Below, piece by piece: positions 32,787 to 45,109 of a DNA stretch of 64,000 nucleotides (position 1 is the stretch's first letter; each line of letters starts with the position of its first letter). The stretch is from contig NC_060251.1 in NCBI RefSeq assembly GCF_921293095.1, positions 99,434,566 through 99,498,565 on the forward strand, in the 5' to 3' direction. Under the pieces are notes generated by a model. It had not been told where the DNA came from and searched no databases. It worked only from the letters and a program-made list of their open reading frames with translations. The DNA is from Ischnura elegans. Taxonomy: Eukaryota > Arthropoda > Insecta > Odonata > Coenagrionidae. A program made the translations under genes and the position numbers.

Positions 32787-35661
32787 TTTACGTTGCTTTT
32801 TTTAAATAAAATACATGGTATTAAAGTTGTGTAAATTTCGCAAAAATAGCACGCATTGAATTTTTTCGCAATTCGGCACATTACAATAACCTAAAAAATT
32901 TTTTTTAATTAAATAGAACAATATATTTTTAATGAAGCGCTTTTTTATACTAACTTCTTTTGCAGCAATGCAATGGACCTAAAACATCAAAAGGTTTGTG
33001 ATTATTAATTTTCATCGACTTTCAATAAGTAGTTGCTGTATATGAGACCGATACGATACGCCCGACCCAGTTTTTCGTACAATTTTTGTGTTTATTTATG
33101 ATTATTAAGAAAGGAATTTGTCCACTTTGTTCATTGGAATGAAGACACATTCACTCCATCTCTCATAAGGAAAAATCCTTCGCTAGTTCAAATTATTCTA
33201 AGGAAACAGCTTCAAATATAAACACGGAAAGGTACTTGGCCAAATGAACTGAAAGATATTAGAATGAAAAAACTTTGTAAATTTCACATTAATTTTATTA
33301 ACACGACCAGTTTCATCGCTGCGCGACATCATCAGGTGCATATACAGGAAATGACAGTCTTAAATACCCTGGGATACATGGGGGCGGGTGCTGGACAAGA
33401 GGGGGTGGTTGAGTGAGAGTGGGGGGAAAAAAACCCAGGAATAGCGAGGAATGGCTAAGAATAATGGAGTAAACGGAGACATAATTACGTAATTAGGAAG
33501 GGTATTCCAACCGCTATGATATGTTTACGTAAAGTACTTTATAGAGTACCCCGGTCTTCTGACCTCTCAACTTGGGCTTCCCTCTCCTATTCAAAATAAG
33601 GCCTATCCCCTTACATTTTATCTTTAAATCCTACTTCTCCGCTTACTTAACAGTCTTCCCTCTGCTTTAAACATCCCTTCTCCGCTACATATTCGCTACA
33701 ACCAAACCCTTTGTCTCCTAAGTATAAAATAGGCTTAATCATAACACAAATAACAAAGTATAGAGAATGCCAACAAGCTATTCAGGGAAATGTTTTATTA
33801 CTTTTTGACGTAGACACCCCATTAACATTTAGCTGATAATCACCAATTATGTGTAAGACCAGAGAACGAGAGGCAATGACGAGTTAAGACTAACGTAGTG
33901 GAATACACAATCCAAGACAATTGACAAACAACGTTAAAATAGCACCTTATAATCGGAACCTGCTCGAAACTGTCAACAACCCCAATATATTTGTAGGGAA
34001 AGCTAATAGAACCACAACAAGCTAATTAGTTTCCGAGGAAGGGCGCCAGTTACTAAAAAGTCTGTGCACGATAAGGCATACGGCTGGTAAATATCAAGAA
34101 GGAAAAACGGTAAAGAAACGGAGTGACAACATGAGGTTTCTTGGAATGGCGTCCAAGGGAATGGTTTTCTTACGACCTGGTCCCACAGGAAATACAGCAC
34201 TCGAACGACAACTTTCGACTTAGCATTCCATTAACTTCTTTTGGAAAGTTTACGCAAGTGATCAAAGAAAGGAAGCGAGTCATACTTTAGGCGGCCGAGA
34301 AAAAAAAATGAACCTGCATGCTGACTTGAAATTACTGACCCGATGTTGACAGAATCAGTAACCATGGAAATCCTGGAACATAACCAGCTTCCAATAGATA
34401 CTTAAGTCAATGCCATTCTTCTTTAAGACGCTATATAGCCATTAAAACAATGTGATCCTCATTCAACTACGCTTATAAATGCCAACTCATATGTTACATA
34501 CAGTCTGATAATACTTTGCATGGAATTAAATGTCACAAGGTTTAAAAAATGAAGAAAATACTACATCCGTGCATATTTTGTAGATTGTTTTTGTGTAATG
34601 ATAGTGCAAATGTCGACTAGATAGATAACTTTCCCTAAAAAACGTGAAATTTGAAAATGCCACGCTCTAGTTTCATTGTAAATATTTGTAACGATTAAAG
34701 TTAATGTTAAATGATTGATTAAAGTTATGAACTGGTAAATACGTAGTCGGTAAGTTGAAATTAAAAAAAAAAACAGATTAATGAAGAGAGTTGAATCTAT
34801 TAATAAGAATATTATGGTTGAAATTTGATTGCCTGATTCGATTTCACAGATTATATTCGACATTTTATAGATTATTTTATACAATTGAATCTACTGATTA
34901 GAATATGATTGAAGTATCATTGTTTCATCCGATTTTCTAAATTATCTGAACGTAAGTATCTACGGTCTTATATTGGCAGTGAATTTTCATATTCACCTGG
35001 CGCAGGAAATGAAAATGAATGACGAAGTATCCTACCCCAAGCTAAACGCCAAAAAGCCATGCAGTTGGCCGGACATTCAATTTTGATTTGAGTCGCCAAC
35101 TTTCCGTATTTTCAACTCACGTCAGAAAAGGATTATATTACCGCCTCTTCCAACGTTTCAAAAGCTCACTTACTTCGCGTACAGTCTCATCCTCTCGGAA
35201 TTTGAAATGACGCCGTTATAACAGGCAGCAATTACGCAGGAATTTCACGAGCACCATATCCTATTATTACGCATCACGAACAGTAGGATAGTCGGAGAAA
35301 ATTGCAGTAACACGATTTTTGCATTAAAACTCGCTAAGTGCAAGATCAGACCATTATGCCGAGCACTGACACGCAGGCGAACTTCCCTTCCCCGATTGTG
35401 ACTGAACCGGTAACTGTTTTATTGGCTCCTAAGGTAAACAACAAATTGCTTCCACAGCGTTGTTAACTTTCCTCTGTCCGACGCATAAGATAAAGACGAA
35501 AGACTAAAACACGACGAGACACTTCTAGGACGATCGCTGACGCGATTTTACACGCGTTTCCCATGGCAGACCTGGAGTAGTCAATAGTTTACATTCTTAA
35601 CTCCGACGTAGCTAACATGAAAAATTTTCGAGTATTCACTATCAACAATCATCAATACTAA
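32787..35661. other. AT-rich, no gene recognised
   Basis: A possible half of a foldback-type repeat lies near 33285-33345 (TTTATTAACACGACC, GCGACATCATCAGGTGC). A 107-codon minus frame at 34561-34884 is hydrophobic but AT-driven and has no motif. Nothing else is supported. Confidence 0.4.
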
Positions 35662-35897
35662 AGGCTTGTCTACAAGATAATTAGCACGTCCGAATTAATG
35701 AGTGAATGCATGAGAGATTTTGGTGTGAGGGAATGGAACGTGTACGAATGCATGAACCAAATTAGTACAGGTTCTATTTTGTGTTCATACGTTCGCACAA
35801 GTTAAGTAGTGGTTAAACGGTGCATTTTCGTGTTCATTCACGCGTTCATACATTTAGAAATGAACCCGTGCGTGTTAATGCTTCGTGTAAACAGGCC
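35662..35897. mobile_element. PIF/Harbinger-like MITE, degenerate copy
   Basis: Ends AGGCTTGTCTACAAG and CGTGTAAACAGGCC. The interior contains GAATGCATGAACCAAATTAG and ACGGTGCATTTTCGTG. TAA lies on the left; the right flank is mutated (GCTA). Oldest-looking of the four close copies. Confidence 0.75.
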
Positions 35898-36559
35898 GCT
35901 ATACGCGGAAAAACCATTTGCCTTTCGTAAAAAAATAGGAAGAGGACTAAAGGCTGAAGAAAGTTGCCATTGGGCTAATGATTCAATGGAAGAATATCAA
36001 GCCTTTAGGGGGCACAATATTTACCTAATTAACTCAACTACTGTTGAGCATAATTAAAAATGCCCCTTAATTAAGATTGATAGGCAGTAAAAGGCATAAG
36101 TTTGTTCTTTAAGATGGGACATTAAGTCATTGGAAGCATCCCATTACATTACTTAATTTGATGATCGTCAGCTAGAAGTTACCATACTTGGAGATTATTT
36201 ATAATAATAATAACTCGTGCGGGTAAAAGTATCATGTAGATAACCAGCCCAGCAACTCTCCGCTCAGTTCTCCAATGTGCAAATCTTTTTATGCCTACAT
36301 AATTTTTCTACTTTAGTCCGACATCACCTCCTCTATGTTCCTCAGCCGTGGTCTACCTCTACCTAGTCTCACCATGCAGGGATTAACGAAGATTCATTCA
36401 TCGAGGTATAAAAAGTGCATGGAAAGAAAACTATCGGCAACCTTGCCTTAATCCTCCAAGCTAGAAGTAACCCAAGAAATTGCACAGATCGAATCCCTGC
36501 AATCGTACGAGTAAGAAACAAAGAAACTCAAATATAAGGAAGATTATGGTATTCAACAG

Positions 36560-36857
36560 CATAGGCGGATTTAGGAGGGTTACGGCACTTAGTCCCCCCA
36601 TACACTTAAAAATATAGACAAGATTTTCCATACGGCTTTAAACTCACTTTTTTTTTATCATAACGTTCGTTTTGTTCTGTATATTAAGGAGCCTAAATAA
36701 TTTAATTTCACATTAATAATTTTCATATTAAAATAAAGAGAATATTATGATTAGTAATTGTTGTATGTTGTTTTTAATCTCAATTATAAGAAAACCATTT
36801 GCCTGTCAGGCCCTTGTGCCCCCACCCCCCAGAAAAAATTCTGGATCCGGCCTTGAC
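36560..36857 (+). repeat. dispersed DNA repeat, copy 1 (with 58445-58716)
   Basis: Shares ATAACGTTCGTTTTGTT-like, TTAATAATTTTCATATTAAA and TTTTTAATCTCAATTATAAG, then CATTTGCCTGTCAGGCCCT and an end AATTCTGGATCC, with 58445-58716. The outer ends (GGCGGATTTAGGAGG, TTCTGGATCCGGCC) are inverted, so it is probably a nonautonomous DNA transposon. No clear target duplication. Confidence 0.6.
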
Positions 36858-38040
36858 TACGTCATACACATTATTATTATTCGCATGGATTTAAATGTAA
36901 AATATCATGGGGGTGTCCTACTTTAAAACGTGTTTCACACTGAACCTGGCCCCCTGTATTGTCTACTCATCATGTTAGTAGGAGACGTACCTCCACCTTG
37001 ATCAGTCATTTTGCTGAAGGATCACTCACTGCGTTTGGTAAGGTTTTAATCTTTCCACATTTTGTGTTTAAATCTTTGAGCACTTATCTAACATCTTGTC
37101 TTGGGATTACATCATAAACCACCTCCAGGTTATCATAAAAAAAACTCTCCTTCACTTCTTCTGGAACCTACCCAGTTGGGACATCCATATTAATCAATGA
37201 ATGTTAAAGAATCTTGTATTCTTTATTCTTGTGCCTCCCCATAAAAAATCTGTAGCCGGCCTTGGTCAACAGGGTATTGTTTTGCTAAATGTTCTAATTC
37301 TCGATCGACTCGATAGAACTCGATGAAAGAATCTCTGTTAATGTTAAAACAAAAGTTTCCTTGGTGATGGTTAGATCTCTGCATTTTTCTTGAAGGTCAA
37401 TAGTGAAGTAAAAAATAAAGCACGCATGCAGCCAGCCGGCCTTTGCAAAATTCGCTATACAATTAGCATGAGTGTGATGAAAGAAAATGCGACTTCGGGT
37501 GGCAAAATGACGCACGATGTGCGAGAACAATGCCCTCTGTTTGTTTTCAACGCAAAATGGGGGGAAAAAAACAGGAAAAACTACGACGCAATTTTATGAA
37601 CCAGCCCCCGCGAGATCGTGGCAATGCATGTCACCGCCTATCCCAAAAATAAAACCCGGAGAGGATACGTGCGAATGGAATGGAAAAAGAAAAACAAAAC
37701 ATTTCGCTTTCCAATGAAAGCTAACAATGACCGTGGATTTTTCCTTCTTGACGGCTACTTCGCTTAAAAACGAGGCGTGTATCAGAACAGAATGACACGC
37801 GAACTTACCACACACGTGGGTCGGATGACTAAAAGGACACGTGGCACTCGGTATTCAAGGTTAAAAAAAAAACTCTTCTTTTTATCCCTCTCAAAGACAC
37901 GAGGGGTTTGGGAGGTGCACGAATTTTCAGGGATTGGGTGCCTTTCGGCCTGAAACAGTTGACTAAACTAAACCCAGTAGACTATCAAAATCTTGTGAAT
38001 TGGATGGATGAGGCAGATACTTTGTGGAGATCCATTATGA
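36858..38040. other. no gene called; one motif-less open stretch
   Basis: At 37863-38076 a plus frame without an internal ATG start reads IFRDWVPFGLKQLTKLNPVD and YQNLVNWMDEADTLWRS. It looks protein-like in composition but I recognise no family. It ends inside the next foldback. The rest shows nothing. Confidence 0.3.
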
Positions 38041-38318
38041 GATATGAAGTGAAACACTTTGCACTTTCCACATAAAAATTTTATTAAACCACAGTCTTCA
38101 TGTTTCGCTGCACTGTAGCATTATCAAGACTAAACCAAGAAATTAACCATACCAATATGCATATGCATACAATGCTCACTCACAAACATTTGAGAAATTG
38201 GGGGTGGAAGGTGGGGTGGAAAGGAGGGTTGAGAAATTTTAAACTGTCGACGAAACATGTCGACTGAAGTTTAATAAAATTTTTATGTGGAAAGTTCAAA
38301 GTGTTTCACTTCATATCT
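38041..38318. mobile_element. 278-bp foldback element
   Basis: GATATGAAGTGAAACACTTT pairs with AAGTGTTTCACTTCATATC, and CCACATAAAAATTTTATTAA with its complement, so the arms are about 55 bp and nearly perfect. Inside, CGACGAAACATGTCGACTG and TGTTTCGCTGCAC form a second layer. Loop about 160 bp. Confidence 0.8.
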
Positions 38319-38384
38319 CTTTATCAATTCTTCTTTGTGTTAGCATTTCCTAGTTTCTTAAAAGAAGGATTATTAACACAGATT

Positions 38385-38475
38385 CCATCCCTGAAATTTT
38401 CTCGGGTTTTCTTCCGCGTCAGTTGGCTTGTGGACGGCAGTTTCTAGGACTATCCAGCCAGCTTCTCTTGGTCGA
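38385..38475 (+). repeat. dispersed TTCTCGGGTTTTC repeat, copy 1
   Basis: TTTCTCGGGTTTTCTTCCGC, GTCAGTTGGC and an end CTTGGTCGAAG. A related copy lies at 39470-39562 (TCTTCGGGTTTTTCACCGCG, CTTCAGGTCGAAG), a weaker one at 21037-21118. Confidence 0.55.
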
Positions 38476-38597
38476 AGAAAAATTCAGACATAAAACCATC
38501 ACAAACGAAACTTTCGTTCTAACTTAAACACAGATTCATTAATCGAAAACCATACTAAACAATGTCTTCTGGAAAGAAAACATCGACAACAACAAAT

Positions 38598-38895
38598 AGT
38601 GGCGCAACTAGGAATTAAGGCTGAGGGGGGGTTTTAGGTGCAAATAATACCGGGGTGTGTGGGAGTATGGAATACCCACCAGGAAAAGTGGTATGTGCGA
38701 GATTAATTAATTGCGGAATTTTAAGATAAATGGTTCAAAATGGTGAATTTTACGGCTTTCTGGGAAATATTTTATTAATCTTTACTATTATATTTTAGTG
38801 ATATCAATCCAATTAAGTAAAATGGATTAAACTTAAAAATTTCTCTGACCTCTGGGAGGAAGGTTTATCCCCCAAAACCCCCTTGCTGCGCCGCT
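38598..38895 (+). mobile_element. hAT-like MITE, copy 2
   Basis: AGTGGCGCAACTAGGAATTA to CCTTGCTGCGCCGCT, internal AGATAAATGGTTCAAAATGG and GATTAAACTTAAAAATT. The flanks AACAAAT and AACAATAT are only roughly alike. Same family as 54544-54860. Confidence 0.65.
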
Positions 38896-39064
38896 AACAA
38901 TATATAATTTCAACCATAGCAACAAAATGCCTCCCTTTTGTACTACCACAATGTATTCCGGTGAAATGTAGGTGTGATATTTCAATGAGCAGGATTCAAT
39001 TGCGTAAATAGGGCATCTGAGGCCAGAGCCGCCCGGCTATGATTTCATTTGTCTTGTGCGAAAC

Positions 39065-39250
39065 AAGTCGGCCTTGCCAGAGGGTTGAGTAGGGTATCCG
39101 TTTTCCCAATCTCAAGGTCGAGTGTTCGAATCCCACGCGAGAGAAAGATGCTCGCCTTCAAACAGGCGTTCTCATGAGGTCTACAGAGTAACGGACACAT
39201 CTCGGTCCATGAGCATTGATATGAAACGAATTGAATTGAAAGTGACCGAC
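39065..39250 (+). mobile_element. tRNA-derived SINE, family 3
   Basis: Head GGCCTTGCCAGAGGGTTGAG, then AGGTCGAGTGTTCGAATCCC as the B box (about 39118). It is followed by a body with CAAACAGGCGTTCTCATGAG and GTAACGGACACATCTCGG. tRNA-like promoter boxes but no folding tRNA. Single copy in this window. Confidence 0.5.
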
Positions 39251-39295
39251 AACCTGCCGTTTGTTTGAACATCAACTATAAACGAGAGCTATATA

Positions 39296-39312
39296 TTAAC
39301 CCTTTAAGTACC
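39296..39312 (+). repeat. lone piggyBac-like terminus
   Basis: TTAACCCTTTAAGTACC is a good piggyBac-like left end, but I find no matching right end. TTAACCCCTTTACGGGATGC at 39839 is similar and in the same orientation. The region 39313-40305 contains no gene. Confidence 0.3.
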
Positions 39313-40305
39313 AACCTATTTCCTACGCACTACGCTTAAAGTGCCGAGGCATTTTTGCTGATTTTGCAGTAGGTTAGGAAAAAAATGAGGTCTCAAAAAC
39401 AACAAAAGGTATATATTCAAAAACTCTGGGAAATGTAGACTCGAAGATTTTCACGGCGTTGATCACATGATCTCTGCATTCTCTTCGGGTTTTTCACCGC
39501 GTCCGTTGGGTTTTGGCGACAACAGCTCCGCTGACATTGCAGTCAGCGTCTTCAGGTCGAAGGTACACTTTGCACTCACAATTTCAGCAGTAATTAGCCA
39601 CATCCAAATGAATTCAACGCAGTAAAATAAATCATAAACAATTAGGAATGTATACTCAATGAAGTTTCAACCGCTTAGCAGTCTCTGCCATAATACCCAC
39701 TAATCCGTGGTGGGAAAAGTATTGAAAACAATGAAATCAGGCTGAATTAAAATTGAATTTAGTAATTAATTACGTTTACAAATTACTCGATAAAAATAAT
39801 TGCTAGCATCACAATTATTTTTGTTTGATTAATTTAATTTAACCCCTTTACGGGATGCAATTGTTGTCAATATTTTCTTTCGAATAGAGAGTATAGTAAT
39901 ATGCAAAACCAGCATTTTAATTATTCCTAAATTATCCCTCTGTTGCGCACGCCGCCAATGAAAGCTAACACCAGTTGCACCGATTCTCGGGCATGGAATC
40001 GGAATCGATCGCTTAAAGTCGAATCTCGATTCCATCTATTCCAGGAAAATTAATACATATAATAAACTCAAAATAAATATTTGAAAATAGACTACAAGCT
40101 TGGGGCATAAAGGCCGCCACACACTAGCGCCATTGTACACTTTACACTTAAAAATTGTTAAATTAAAAATTTACAGTTAAAAATTGTACTTAGGGCGTAC
40201 CCAGGGTCATAACTAGGGGGCGGGGCAAGCCATTGTCTAGGGGGGAGGGTAAACCAAGTTGTGACATTTGAAAACTAGTTTTATTTTATTTACATATCTT
40301 TTATA

Positions 40306-40620
40306 TATATATACAGGGTGCCCCATTTATCTTGACCACCCGAAATAACTTTTTGTCCAGATGCAAATTGAAAAATGTTACAAGCAAATGTTCATTAGCC
40401 GTCAGGGGGACATTCATCAGCACGATTGCCTTCCTTGTAGCTTTGTTATTTACAAAGATATGAACAGCGGATGTCTTTTTTAAATGGCACCCTATATTTT
40501 TTTATTCGGCAATTCATTTCCTCTCATATAACTCCTGTTAATATAGTTTAATTTTAGTTACATATCTTATATTAATACATATCATTTTTCGTGGGATTAA
40601 AGAAAATTTGTTGAATGCAT
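40306..40620. repeat. ACAGGGTGCCCC-type repeat
   Basis: Starts TATATACAGGGTGCCCCATT TATCTTGACCACCC after a TATATA run. This terminus type is common at the ends of arthropod DNA repeats. The right boundary is not found. Confidence 0.35.
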
Positions 40621-40739
40621 TCATTTCAATTCAATACTGATTTTGCTTGAAGAATTTTGCCATTTTTGCCTCTAGGGGGGGGGGCGGCAGCTGCCCCTCG
40701 CTGGGTACGCCCATGCCAGGATCGTTCATCACTTGCTCT

Positions 40740-40924
40740 AAATATCCCATCCCAGGCATACTTCTGCCGTTCTTCCTTTCCGCCATACCTTGAAGGAAAA
40801 TTTTCCTTACACCATCATTAAGTCTCATTATGTGTTCAATAAAATTGTTCACCTTGAAATTTTCAGCGACAATTATAGAGTATACATTTTTCAACATTTG
40901 TCTGTTTCTCAAATACATTTTCAA
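40740..40924 (-). pseudogene. LINE RT-derived 3' fragment
   Basis: The minus frame reads NFIEHIMRLNDGVRKIFLQG and MAERKNGRSMPGMGYLEQVM. It corresponds to the 'LIGHILRHDGL...GRPR..YLEQV' block of the RTE-like family, with GRSM in place of GRPR. A G-run and a hAT-type GGGGGGGCGGCAGC end lie just before it in plus orientation. Confidence 0.55.
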
Positions 40925-41764
40925 AATTGCTCCTTAGAATTATGAGGAAACAATTTACAACTGTTTAGAAGCAGGCAAATATTGACTGGATTATATTTAA
41001 TACAGGTACTCTGACAATATCAAGATAGTAGCATAGGCAATCCATCACTAAAATTAACCGAACCAGCGGAATAAACGCGTCTTCCTTGGGGAGAGTTTCG
41101 AATTCCGAATTTAAAAACTGTATTCACAAATTTATCAGATTCTTTCTGATCTGACATACGGAAGAAATTGTTCTTGGACATTAGTACATTCAGTTCCTCA
41201 CAATGCCACTCGCGTATAATTGGCTTCATCAATTTGGATTCTTAAGGCAGTAAAAATTGTATTTGAAAACTCAAAGCTCAATATTACAAGCTTCTGCAAA
41301 AAACATCATACATGCATATGTATGCTTATCCTGATGTAAAAAGGAAAAAAATAATGAGGGACGTTGATGATAATCGTATCAGCATTAGGAGATATATGGA
41401 AATTAATGTATCTTAAACAATTGAAGCGCAGTTTAAATACCTATATTAACCCCTAATAATATATCGAAAATTTAATTAATATATGTTTCCAAACGGCTTC
41501 GAAGAGCCCTGAGTAAAGGATTTGCACAGTAGATTATAAACGTAAGCTAATCAGTGGCTTACTGGCCTCGACAGCTGTGTAACAGTTACTACTTGACTCG
41601 ACATTCGTAATGCTATTCGAAACACTCCAGTCGAGTACCAACTAATCGACTCGACTTTTCGAGTACTCTTACATCCACAGTAATTCATGACCCCATGCCT
41701 GAGCAGATATTTAAGAAGAGAGGCTTGCCTGGATGCTAACCGAGATTTTTAATGTAAGTCAATG

Positions 41765-41955
41765 AGCCGGCCTCGATGTCAACAGGGTTAAGTCCTTGCC
41801 TGCCTAACAAGAAGTCGCGGGTTCGGATCCCGCCTGGGTAGGTTTTCCCTATCCAAGATACGGTTGTTCGTGTAAGTGCAATTGTTACATTTGTTGAATA
41901 CCCGGTAATTAAATAGCCGATATGAGCTGCATCCGGTGGTTTGAGAATATTGAAA
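41765..41955 (+). mobile_element. tRNA-derived SINE, family 1, copy 4
   Basis: GCCGGCCTCGATGTCAACAG, B box GGGTTCGGATCCCGCC, body TTTGTTGAATACCCGG and CCGATATGAGCTGCATCCGG, then GAGAATATTGAAAAAAA. Full length but more diverged than 31036. Confidence 0.8.
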
Positions 41956-42502
41956 AAAATCACATGACATGACAGTATATTCACATTCACAGAAGCAATT
42001 CACATAGGACATAAAATTGAATGAATATGCCCTTAGCACGGAAGATGCCTGCCATTTAAAAAATCCCTTACTAAAGATCCCACAAAAGACACAGGCAAAA
42101 GTTTCCATGCCTAAACATTATACGACCTTTAGGAACATTTGTAAAATAAATTCTTTCTGGAGGACTTAATTACCAACCATAAAAACAATATCTCCTGTAA
42201 AAAATACTGACATCAACAAAACCTTTCAACTATATAACAAAAGGCCCCTCAAGTGAACTATCTTAAATGATAAGCGTTCAGGAAGAAAGCCAGCCAACGC
42301 ATTTCACGGGAATGCTTCTCTGATGTTTCTGATATTATTTACGTAAAATCGGAAGTTTGTTATTATTTACGTAGAAAAATTACTATATATGAGTCTTAAT
42401 ATCACCGATGATGCAGATGAACAGGTAAAAGTAAAACAGTATCTAGAAATCAAAACATTAGGACACAGATACAGAGCAGTTGAGAGGGAAGATTGACCGT
42501 AA

Positions 42503-43860
42503 ACTCACCTTGAATAACAGGTGCTCCAAAATATCTTCTGGGCGAATATACGAAGCAGAGGACGTGAAAGCACTGCAGTGAATTGGATCCAACAGTCATT
42601 AAATCCGTGGTCAAATCCAGAGGGATAAACACTTTCACCGGAGCAAAAACAATGCACAAAAACAAAGAAGGAAAACACAGGCGTAGGTGAACAAATTTAT
42701 AGGACTTGTTTCCTGCACTGGGAGGAAAGAAGAATGGACGGCGGTCACAGAGCACGTATTATTTTCGGGGGTATCTGGTGGGCACCACAGATGGCTATTT
42801 AGAGGGAGGGAGGATTCTGCAGTGGAGGCAATTCTGGTCGGGGAAGCCACTTACAACATAGCCGTCCCGGAATGAATGGAAGCGGGAAGATGTTTTTCGA
42901 AGCCGCAAGCACCCGACGACAGGTGCTGAGGTCGGCCACGATAGTCAGGAAAACGAGTAGATGTATCCCACTGAAGCTTCGCAGTGCGAAGGAACGAAAA
43001 ATCAAAGCTTCGATTCACTCATCAAAACTATCAGACAAAAGAATTCTCCCCTCAACACCTCAAAAACCTAGCACTGCCGACTTTAGTCACACACAATAAG
43101 AAACGCACAATCCGATGGTGCCGGTTGTTTTCCACAAACATCTTCGATGAGCAGACAATTGCTCGAATTGGGGAAAAATTTTCACACGAAAAATCCAAGG
43201 CGATAAAAGCCTTCAGTCCGTCAGCCTGCAGGGGAGAAAAATCACCCAAAATCGAAAAAATGGTTTCGAAACTAAACTTCGAGAGACACCGACGGATCAC
43301 AACACGGTCGTAGAGAAGTTATTCCTCCCGAAATTATGTCCCCGATAGGAAGAGGACGCGATGATTTGAGAGAAAAACTTGTAAGCCTCTGAAGCACGCG
43401 AACACGGTGTCTGCCTTCCAAGAACTTTCCGACCGGTGCACCGCTACGCGACTAACAGGTAAGAAAGCAAGGTGAGGCAGAGAGGCCCCGGCTGTTAGGT
43501 AAGAAAGGCGATCTCTAGAGCACCTTTGGAAACGGGTAGCTAATTGGGGGAAGGAAAGTGGTACAAAGGCTCCGATTGGTCGACGAGTTTTTTCTTCTCT
43601 CTCTTCCCCCACCCCTCCTTGAGTCGCCGTCTTCGCTGGACACGGGCGCCATCTTGGCCTTATCCTTCTGATTTCACGCGCGCAGGTGGAGGCGGCTCCT
43701 ATAGAGGGGCGGCAGGTGGCATTGGCGTCGGAACGGTGGGAAGAGAAAGCACGAAGCAGGAGGACCCGTGGTGGACAAGGTGGGGGCACGGTGAGATTCC
43801 TCCGAAGGGCTAGACTTAAAAAAAAGTACTTTCCAAGAGGTTGGAGTGGGCGATGGACTG
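42503..43860 (-). promoter_or_regulatory. possible minus-strand promoter and first exon
   Basis: GC-rich, CpG-containing DNA, unlike the surrounding AT-rich repeats and free of recognised elements. The minus strand holds CCAAGATGGCGCCCG (about 43643-43658), like the YY1/AAGATGGCG element near many animal transcription starts. Further downstream on the minus strand there is a strong 5' splice site, TTCAAG/GTGAGT, with the intron starting at 42508; a weaker one, GTT/GTAAGT, lies near 42853. Overlapping frames up to 185 codons have no known motif. I find no convincing following exon. Confidence 0.3.
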
Positions 43861-44504
43861 TAGAAAAATATGATAGGGCCAGTCCAGCCAAGGATTTATC
43901 TACTTATTGGAGATTCCAACGGTGGACTGGTTACCTGTCCAACCATGAGGGATTAATCCTTGGGAGATTCCAACGGTGGACTTGGCCATCAAAGCAAGCA
44001 TCGATCATACAAACAGTATACCCCTATTTAGGCCTAAATATTGGCCCCATCACCAAAACTTATCCACGAGGAGTACGCCATGGACCACTATCATGGATTA
44101 TGAGTCACCAAATGCATACGCAATGTTAAAAATCATGCTATGCCTCCTGTGGAGAAAAGACGATTACTGCATGTGTGCGATCCAAGTTGATGTTTGAACA
44201 AACTGCCTCAATGGCAGAGTGTATTCAGGGGCACATAAGTTAAAATATATGATCGCAGAAGGCAAAAAAAAGAGAATTGGCGCTGATAATACCGTTCGCC
44301 TTCAATGCTGGTCAGGAAAAGTCCGCTTGGACTAATAGCCACTGATGAGCTCAATGTATATCATTGCTGCTCTGAAAATAAAAAATCACTCTTCCTGAAC
44401 TTTTTATTCGCCCACTCATTCAGTTATTCAATCCGTTCATTAGCAAAGGTGATGATCAAGGGCGCCGCAGATGCAGCCACATGCTTATGAAGATCAAACT
44501 ATCA

Positions 44505-44734
44505 AGGCCTGATTACACGATACATTAACACGTACGAGTTAATGTCTGTTTAAGTGAATGATTTTGGTGGACCGGAACGTGTACGAATGCATGAACCAAA
44601 TTAGAACAGGTTCTATTTTCTGTGCATGCATTCGAACAAGTTGGGTGGTTACACGGTGCATTTTGGCGTTCATTCTCGCGTTCATACATTTAGCCATTAA
44701 CCCGTACGTGTTAATGTACCGGGTAAACAGGCCT
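44505..44734. mobile_element. 230-bp PIF/Harbinger-like MITE, TCA duplication
   Basis: Ends AGGCCTGATTACACG and GGGTAAACAGGCCT, TCA at 44502-44504 and 44735-44737. The interior is nearly the same as 30682-30916. The TCA site shows that the 3-bp duplication is not restricted to TTA/TAA. Confidence 0.88.
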
Positions 44735-44808
44735 TCAGAGTATGAGGTATGTTCCTTTCCCTTGGCCACCTTGCACTTCGACGCATCTTTTATACGGTGG
44801 TGTCCGAA

Positions 44809-44883
44809 TTATTCGAATCCAGGACCCTTGGGTCAACAACCAAGCACTCAACCCACTTGGCTACGGCGCTCCCTTTTAAAAGG
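44809..44883 (-). repeat. tRNA-like sequence or SINE head
   Basis: The minus strand reads GGGAGCGCCGTAGCCAAGTG, GGTTGAGTGCTTGGTTGTTG and a B-box-like GGATTCGAATAATTCGG. This resembles a class II tRNA head, but the 3' acceptor half does not pair and no terminator run follows. A SINE head or tRNA pseudogene is likelier than a working tRNA. Confidence 0.4.
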
Positions 44884-44974
44884 AATATTCGAGTAGAGTG
44901 TATAATGAGCATTCGGAGTGCGTTTGGTTCCCCTAATGCAATGGTCTTCAACCAACTTGTAAAAAATGAACAAT

Positions 44975-45109
44975 AGGGTGGTTTCCTATTATTTTTAATT
45001 GCACAAATCGAAAGATTATTACTCCTGGAGTACGCATTTCACAATTCTAGATTTTCCCCGAGCTCTGTGCCTCATGCATGCATTGGTAATCTCAGACGAT
45101 GTAAAACTC
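44975..45109 (+). mobile_element. AGGGTGG MITE, copy 4, left part
   Basis: AGGGTGGTTTCCTATTATTT to CTAGATTTT, then a jump of several hundred bases to CCCCGAGCTCTGTGCCTCAT and GATGTAAAACTC, where it is cut by the THAP transposon. It continues at 47556-47785 with TCCTATATACTCG. The internal deletion (around 45056) is specific to this copy. Confidence 0.8.

Noticed and set aside
34561..34884. 107-codon hydrophobic minus frame as a membrane protein
   Set aside because: Leucine, isoleucine and phenylalanine richness follows from AT-rich DNA; no start context or homology.
36301..36420. Possible minus-strand LINE fragment (GRGRPRLRNIEEVMSD)
   Set aside because: The GRPRLR block is suggestive, but the flanks do not continue the LINE order, so it is too short to call.
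42041..42110. Minus-strand METFACVFCGIFSK as a C2H2 zinc-finger exon
   Set aside because: The histidine pair is missing and the acceptor lacks a pyrimidine tract.
43334..43891. 185-codon minus-strand open frame
   Set aside because: Lies in a GC-rich block where stops are rare; frames also exist on the other strand and no motif is recognisable.
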